From contig DPWD01000034.1 in NCBI GenBank assembly GCA_003526465.1, positions 1 through 7,576 of the forward strand: a DNA stretch of 7,576 bases, given 5' to 3'. The number at the start of each line of letters is the position of its first letter. The first letter of the stretch is position 1. The position numbers and the translations under genes are program-made. The notes below the pieces were generated by a model that was given only the letters and a program-made list of their open reading frames with translations, ran no database searches and had not been told where the DNA came from. Positions 4,848 through 7,576 of the stretch are shown here, one piece after another. The stretch is from Hyphomonadaceae bacterium (lineage in GTDB: Bacteria > Pseudomonadota > Alphaproteobacteria > Caulobacterales > Aquidulcibacteraceae).

Positions 4848-7133
4848 TCAATTCGCCGTCGGCAAATCCAGCGAAGGCTCGTAATACACGCCCTGCCAAT
4901 CCGCGATCGGAGTGGGGATCGCGACGGTCTGCCCCGGACTACGATTATCCCAGCGCAGCAGCATGGCGTGATCTTCGTGTTGGGTGTTGTGGCAATGCTC
5001 CATGAATGTGCCGAGGAATTCGCGGAAGCGGATCAGCAACGTCACGTCCGTGCCTTCGTCGGGACCGCCGCCGATGCGGTACACGTCCTTACGCGCGCCC
5101 GCTTCCCATGACGGCACCGGTTGCGCTGCGCCCAGGTTCGACCGGCTCAAGATGCGGCCTTCCTCGAAGTGGATATGCACGGGGTGCGACCAGCCGTCGC
5201 CGCTGTTCAGGTGCCAGATTTCCCAGCGGTTGGTTGTCGGCGCAGCCGACACGCGGTGCGGGTCCATATTGAAGGCTTCGCCGCCGTCGGTGCGGATGGT
5301 CCACGGATTCTCGTCGGTTCCCTCGCGGCGGCCGAAGTCGAAGGTGCGGTGGCGCGCTCCAGCGATCTCCGCCTCGCTTACTTCCGGCATCGGCACCATG
5401 ACGCGTCCGCCCACTTCGTACGCGGCGGGGTTCATCGAGCGGTCAACGCCTGTGTTGACGTTCACACGGAATTCCATAATGCGCCCGACGGCCGGATCGC
5501 CGGTATAGCGCCCGCTCATCACATCGGCGAGCGGGATCGACGCCTTCGGCCCGCGACCGTCGTCATGCTCGAGCAGGTTCACCAGATAGAGGCGCGTACC
5601 CGGCGCGTAGCGGCTGAAATCGACGACGATGTCGTAGCGCTCGGCGATGCCTTGCACCGGCAGGCTCTGCGATTCCGCATTCGGGAAGCGCACTGCGTGT
5701 TCCATGATGTTGCCGTCGTTGGCGACCATGTGGAAGGGCACGCGGCTGCCGCCGGCCGTCACGATCGCTAGCTGGAAGTAACGCGAGACCGCGCCGTTGA
5801 GAATGCGGAAGCGATAACGGCGTGCGCGCACATTGAAATACGGGCGCCAAGTCCAGTTCACCAGCACCTGGTCGCCCAGGAAGCCGTCGGTATTGAAGAT
5901 GTTGAAGAAGAGCTGCCCGCTCGTGTTCCAGGCCTTGTCCGCGATCAGCAGGTTCACATCATAGTCGCGGTTGCCCCAATCGAGCGAGGTTCCGCTCGGG
6001 AAGCAGAGATTGGCGTTGGCGGCATCGGTGTAATTGCACTGGAAGCCCTCGCGGCCGCGGTCGATGGCGCTGTAGTAATTCATCATCGCCGCGTTGCCCT
6101 TGTAAACATTCTGGGCGGTGAAATCGAGCATGTGGTCGTGGAACCAATGCGTCGACATGGTCTCGCGCCAATCGCCGCGGATACGGGTCACGCCGCCCGC
6201 GCCGTTCGGGAATCCAGCGCGCGGATCGCTGGCGCTGGTGTTGATCGTGTCGCGCCCGCTAAGCTGCATCGGCCAGTGGTAATCGTAGAACTGGCCGGGG
6301 AAGAAGAACGCGGCGGTGAACCCGTCGCTTTCAGCCGGGTTGTGGCCGTTGTGCTCGTGCGTGGAAATGGTGTGCGCGCCGAACCCGTTATTGGCTGCGG
6401 CGCTGATCGGCAGTGCGTTGAAGTGGCGGAAAAGGATTGGCTCACCCACGCGCGCCATCAGCAGCTTCGGCGGCATGGTGCCGTCAAAAGTCCACACCGA
6501 GTTCTCTTGCTGCACCGGGAAGCGCGGATGGAAGCGCACGTTGATGCCGCGGGTGGTGCCGCCAGCGTAGTAAAGCCCGCCCGGCGCAAATTCGCCGTTC
6601 GCGTAGCCATGGCGCTGCCAGCCGTCGCGGAGGCCATTATTGACCCGCGCGCCAGCTTGCGCCGACTGAAAATAGACAGCCGGCCTGAACTCGCTCCAGC
6701 GCTGGTGCGAGAACCACTCGCCGGGGGGGCGGCCCTCGATGGCGCTGGTGGCGAGCGGGCGAACGCAGCTGCCCACCGAGGTATGCCAATAAGAGCGGCG
6801 CGTAGTGTTGGCGGCGACCGTGGGGGCAGGCCACAATTGCTGGCGCAGGAAAGTGTCGAGCGCGGCGCCGTCGGGCCCGCTTGTGCACGAGCGAACCGGC
6901 GGCAAGGGCGCGCAGGTTGCACAACTCGTGGTGGGCACAGCCTGGGTGCCGAACTCTTCGAACGTCAGCATAGGCTGCGTCCAAGGCAGCGCTCCGAACA
7001 GCGGGCTGCGCGGCGCGCCCGTTGGGATGTCGAAAGTTTTCGCTGCCGCCGTCGAGCCAAGAGCGGACGCCACCAGGAACCCACCGCCAATCGCGGCGCG
7101 GAATCCCGCCCACAGCGAATTTGCAGATGCCAT
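4848..7133 (-). CDS. Exported multicopper oxidase with cysteine-containing N-terminal extension
   Basis: Multicopper oxidases couple one-electron oxidation of metals or phenols at a type 1 copper to four-electron reduction of oxygen at a trinuclear cluster. The chosen ATG (7131-7133) has GGGGG five bases upstream and gives 761 residues. It starts with a Sec-type signal peptide (about 1-31, ending STAAA) without a twin arginine. An in-frame ATG at 7268 would add 45 residues ahead of the signal peptide and is less likely. All four copper motifs are present: HEHNGH (259-264), HWFHDH (329-334), HPVHIH (650-655), and HCH with Cys714, His719 and axial Met724. Cupredoxin domains lie at about 195-355, 385-540 and 590-735. 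About 160 residues before the first cupredoxin domain match nothing I recognise and carry Cys71, Cys74, Cys83 and Cys123; Cys366 and Cys377 may pair. The substrate is unknown: Mn(II), Cu(I), Fe(II) or phenols are all possible. Confidence 0.93.
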   Translation of the reverse strand: MASANSLWAGFRAAIGGGFLVASALGSTAAAKTFDIPTGAPRSPLFGALPWTQPMLTFEEFGTQAVPTTSCATCAPLPPVRSCTSGPDGAALDTFLRQQLWPAPTVAANTTRRSYWHTSVGSCVRPLATSAIEGRPPGEWFSHQRWSEFRPAVYFQSAQAGARVNNGLRDGWQRHGYANGEFAPGGLYYAGGTTRGINVRFHPRFPVQQENSVWTFDGTMPPKLLMARVGEPILFRHFNALPISAAANNGFGAHTISTHEHNGHNPAESDGFTAAFFFPGQFYDYHWPMQLSGRDTINTSASDPRAGFPNGAGGVTRIRGDWRETMSTHWFHDHMLDFTAQNVYKGNAAMMNYYSAIDRGREGFQCNYTDAANANLCFPSGTSLDWGNRDYDVNLLIADKAWNTSGQLFFNIFNTDGFLGDQVLVNWTWRPYFNVRARRYRFRILNGAVSRYFQLAIVTAGGSRVPFHMVANDGNIMEHAVRFPNAESQSLPVQGIAERYDIVVDFSRYAPGTRLYLVNLLEHDDGRGPKASIPLADVMSGRYTGDPAVGRIMEFRVNVNTGVDRSMNPAAYEVGGRVMVPMPEVSEAEIAGARHRTFDFGRREGTDENPWTIRTDGGEAFNMDPHRVSAAPTTNRWEIWHLNSGDGWSHPVHIHFEEGRILSRSNLGAAQPVPSWEAGARKDVYRIGGGPDEGTDVTLLIRFREFLGTFMEHCHNTQHEDHAMLLRWDNRSPGQTVAIPTPIADWQGVYYEPSLDLPTAN

Positions 7134-7320
7134 CAGTGCCCCCGTTTGAACGCTCAAGATCCGCCCGCGCCCCCGCGGAGCAGAAAATTGAGATCGCAGC
7201 AGATTGATGGAATATCTGTCCGACTCGCGAATCCATTCCCCCGGCAAGCGAGCGATTTCGCACGACACAGCCGAGCCGGATGCAATTACGGTAGAGAGAT
7301 GATGCGCGCGCTAAGTATGC
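7134..7320 (-). other. Intergenic leader of the oxidase operon; no promoter confidently seen
   Basis: This is the 187-base gap between the partial upstream gene and the oxidase, the most likely place for the operon promoter. I see no convincing -35/-10 pair, no clear ECF-type GGAAC/CGTT pair, and no inverted repeat resembling a CueR-type copper operator. The only symmetric element is GACTCGCGAATC (7222-7233), palindromic at 10 of 12 positions. The oxidase frame stays open back to 7268, but the translated stretch shows no domain character. Confidence 0.3.
7139..7143 (-). promoter_or_regulatory. Ribosome binding site supporting the oxidase start at 7133
   Basis: On the - strand a GGGGG tract lies five bases before the ATG at 7133-7131. 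It supports this start, immediately ahead of the signal peptide, over the upstream in-frame ATG at 7268. Confidence 0.45.
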
Positions 7321-7575
7321 TTACTGAGCGGGGCGCCAATCCGCGGCGATAAGCGCGCTTTCCTCGGTGTCGCTCAACACCGCCGCGCCCATGGATTCGG
7401 CAGCCGCGGCGATCGGGTCGGCTGCACCCGAAGCGGCCCGGAAGCCCGACTGCGCTGGCGCAGCGGCCTGCGCCACAAGACGCCATGCCGCGCCATCGCG
7501 GCACGCTATGGCATCGCTCGTCTCTTGCCCCGACTGAGTGCGGAATTGGCGGCAGAGCGAACCGTCCTCGGCGCG
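7321..7575 (-). CDS. C-terminal part of a small protein resembling alphaproteobacterial anti-sigma factors (5' end outside window)
   Basis: The - strand frame is open from the right edge to a TAA at 7323-7321, giving 84 visible residues. It contains DGSLCRQFRT followed 17 residues later by IACRDGAAWRLV. This two-cysteine 'CR-F ... ACR-DG-WR' pattern is found at the C-terminus of many alphaproteobacterial anti-sigma-factor-like proteins and in 17-kDa surface-antigen-type proteins. The end, SDTEESALIAADWR, also resembles the acidic final helix of such anti-sigma proteins. The N-terminal zinc-finger and membrane helix needed to confirm this lie outside the window. The gene runs in the same direction as the oxidase but is separated by 187 bases, so co-transcription is uncertain. 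If it is an anti-sigma factor, an ECF sigma gene would be expected just upstream. Confidence 0.5.
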   Translation of the reverse strand, partial: RAEDGSLCRQFRTQSGQETSDAIACRDGAAWRLVAQAAAPAQSGFRAASGAADPIAAAAESMGAAVLSDTEESALIAADWRPAQ

Positions 7576-7576
7576 T

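Noticed and set aside
7222..7233. Near-palindrome GACTCGCGAATC as an operator for the oxidase operon
   Set aside because: It matches symmetry at only 10 of 12 positions, is single copy, and resembles no operator I know; chance is likely.
6132..7352. 406-codon open frame on the + strand opposite the multicopper oxidase
   Set aside because: The - strand frame carries signal peptide, cupredoxin domains and all copper motifs. The + frame product is arginine/alanine-rich with no domain logic, a GC-driven antisense shadow.
7286..7504. 72-codon - strand frame starting with ATG near the right edge
   Set aside because: It overlaps, in another frame, the longer edge-open frame 7321-7575, whose two-cysteine pattern looks like a real protein.

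Overview
The window is GC-rich (well over 60% by eye) and densely coded, with 4-base ATGA/GTGA gene overlaps and GTG starts. Together with the type II secretion gene content, this suggests a Gram-negative alphaproteobacterium, perhaps of the Caulobacterales/Hyphomonadales kind. That placement is inferred from protein style, not from a marker gene.

The left half (1-3764, + strand) is the end of a type II secretion system (T2SS) operon. It holds the 3' end of a gspL-like gene, gspM, a short gspC-like gene and gspD. The first three genes are chained by 4-base overlaps. gspD follows after a 71-base gap that carries two GTGCAC-centred palindromic repeats and a strong ribosome binding site. L, M and C would form the inner-membrane platform and its periplasmic link, and D the outer-membrane channel. 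The GTG start at 1479 gives GspD a lipoprotein signal peptide, suggesting a self-targeting liposecretin.

The right half (3804-7575, - strand) converges on gspD. Read in its own direction it begins with the C-terminal end of a small CREF/ACR-type protein resembling alphaproteobacterial anti-sigma factors. A 187-base gap follows, then a 761-residue exported multicopper oxidase with all four copper-binding motifs, and then a lipoprotein fusing a Sco/SenC copper-chaperone thioredoxin fold to a C-terminal cytochrome c domain. Between the last two lies a long GC-rich hairpin followed by TTTTT, which looks like an intrinsic terminator or attenuator.

The oxidase, Sco chaperone and cytochrome c domain look like one periplasmic copper-oxidase module: Sco would help metallate the oxidase or an oxidase partner, and the haem domain would pass electrons. 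The substrate cannot be read from the sequence. Because T2SS exports folded periplasmic proteins, and Mn(II)-oxidising multicopper oxidases in Pseudomonas putida have been linked to such a pathway, the oxidase is a plausible T2SS substrate, but adjacency of convergent genes is only weak support. No tRNA, rRNA, CRISPR array or mobile element was seen.
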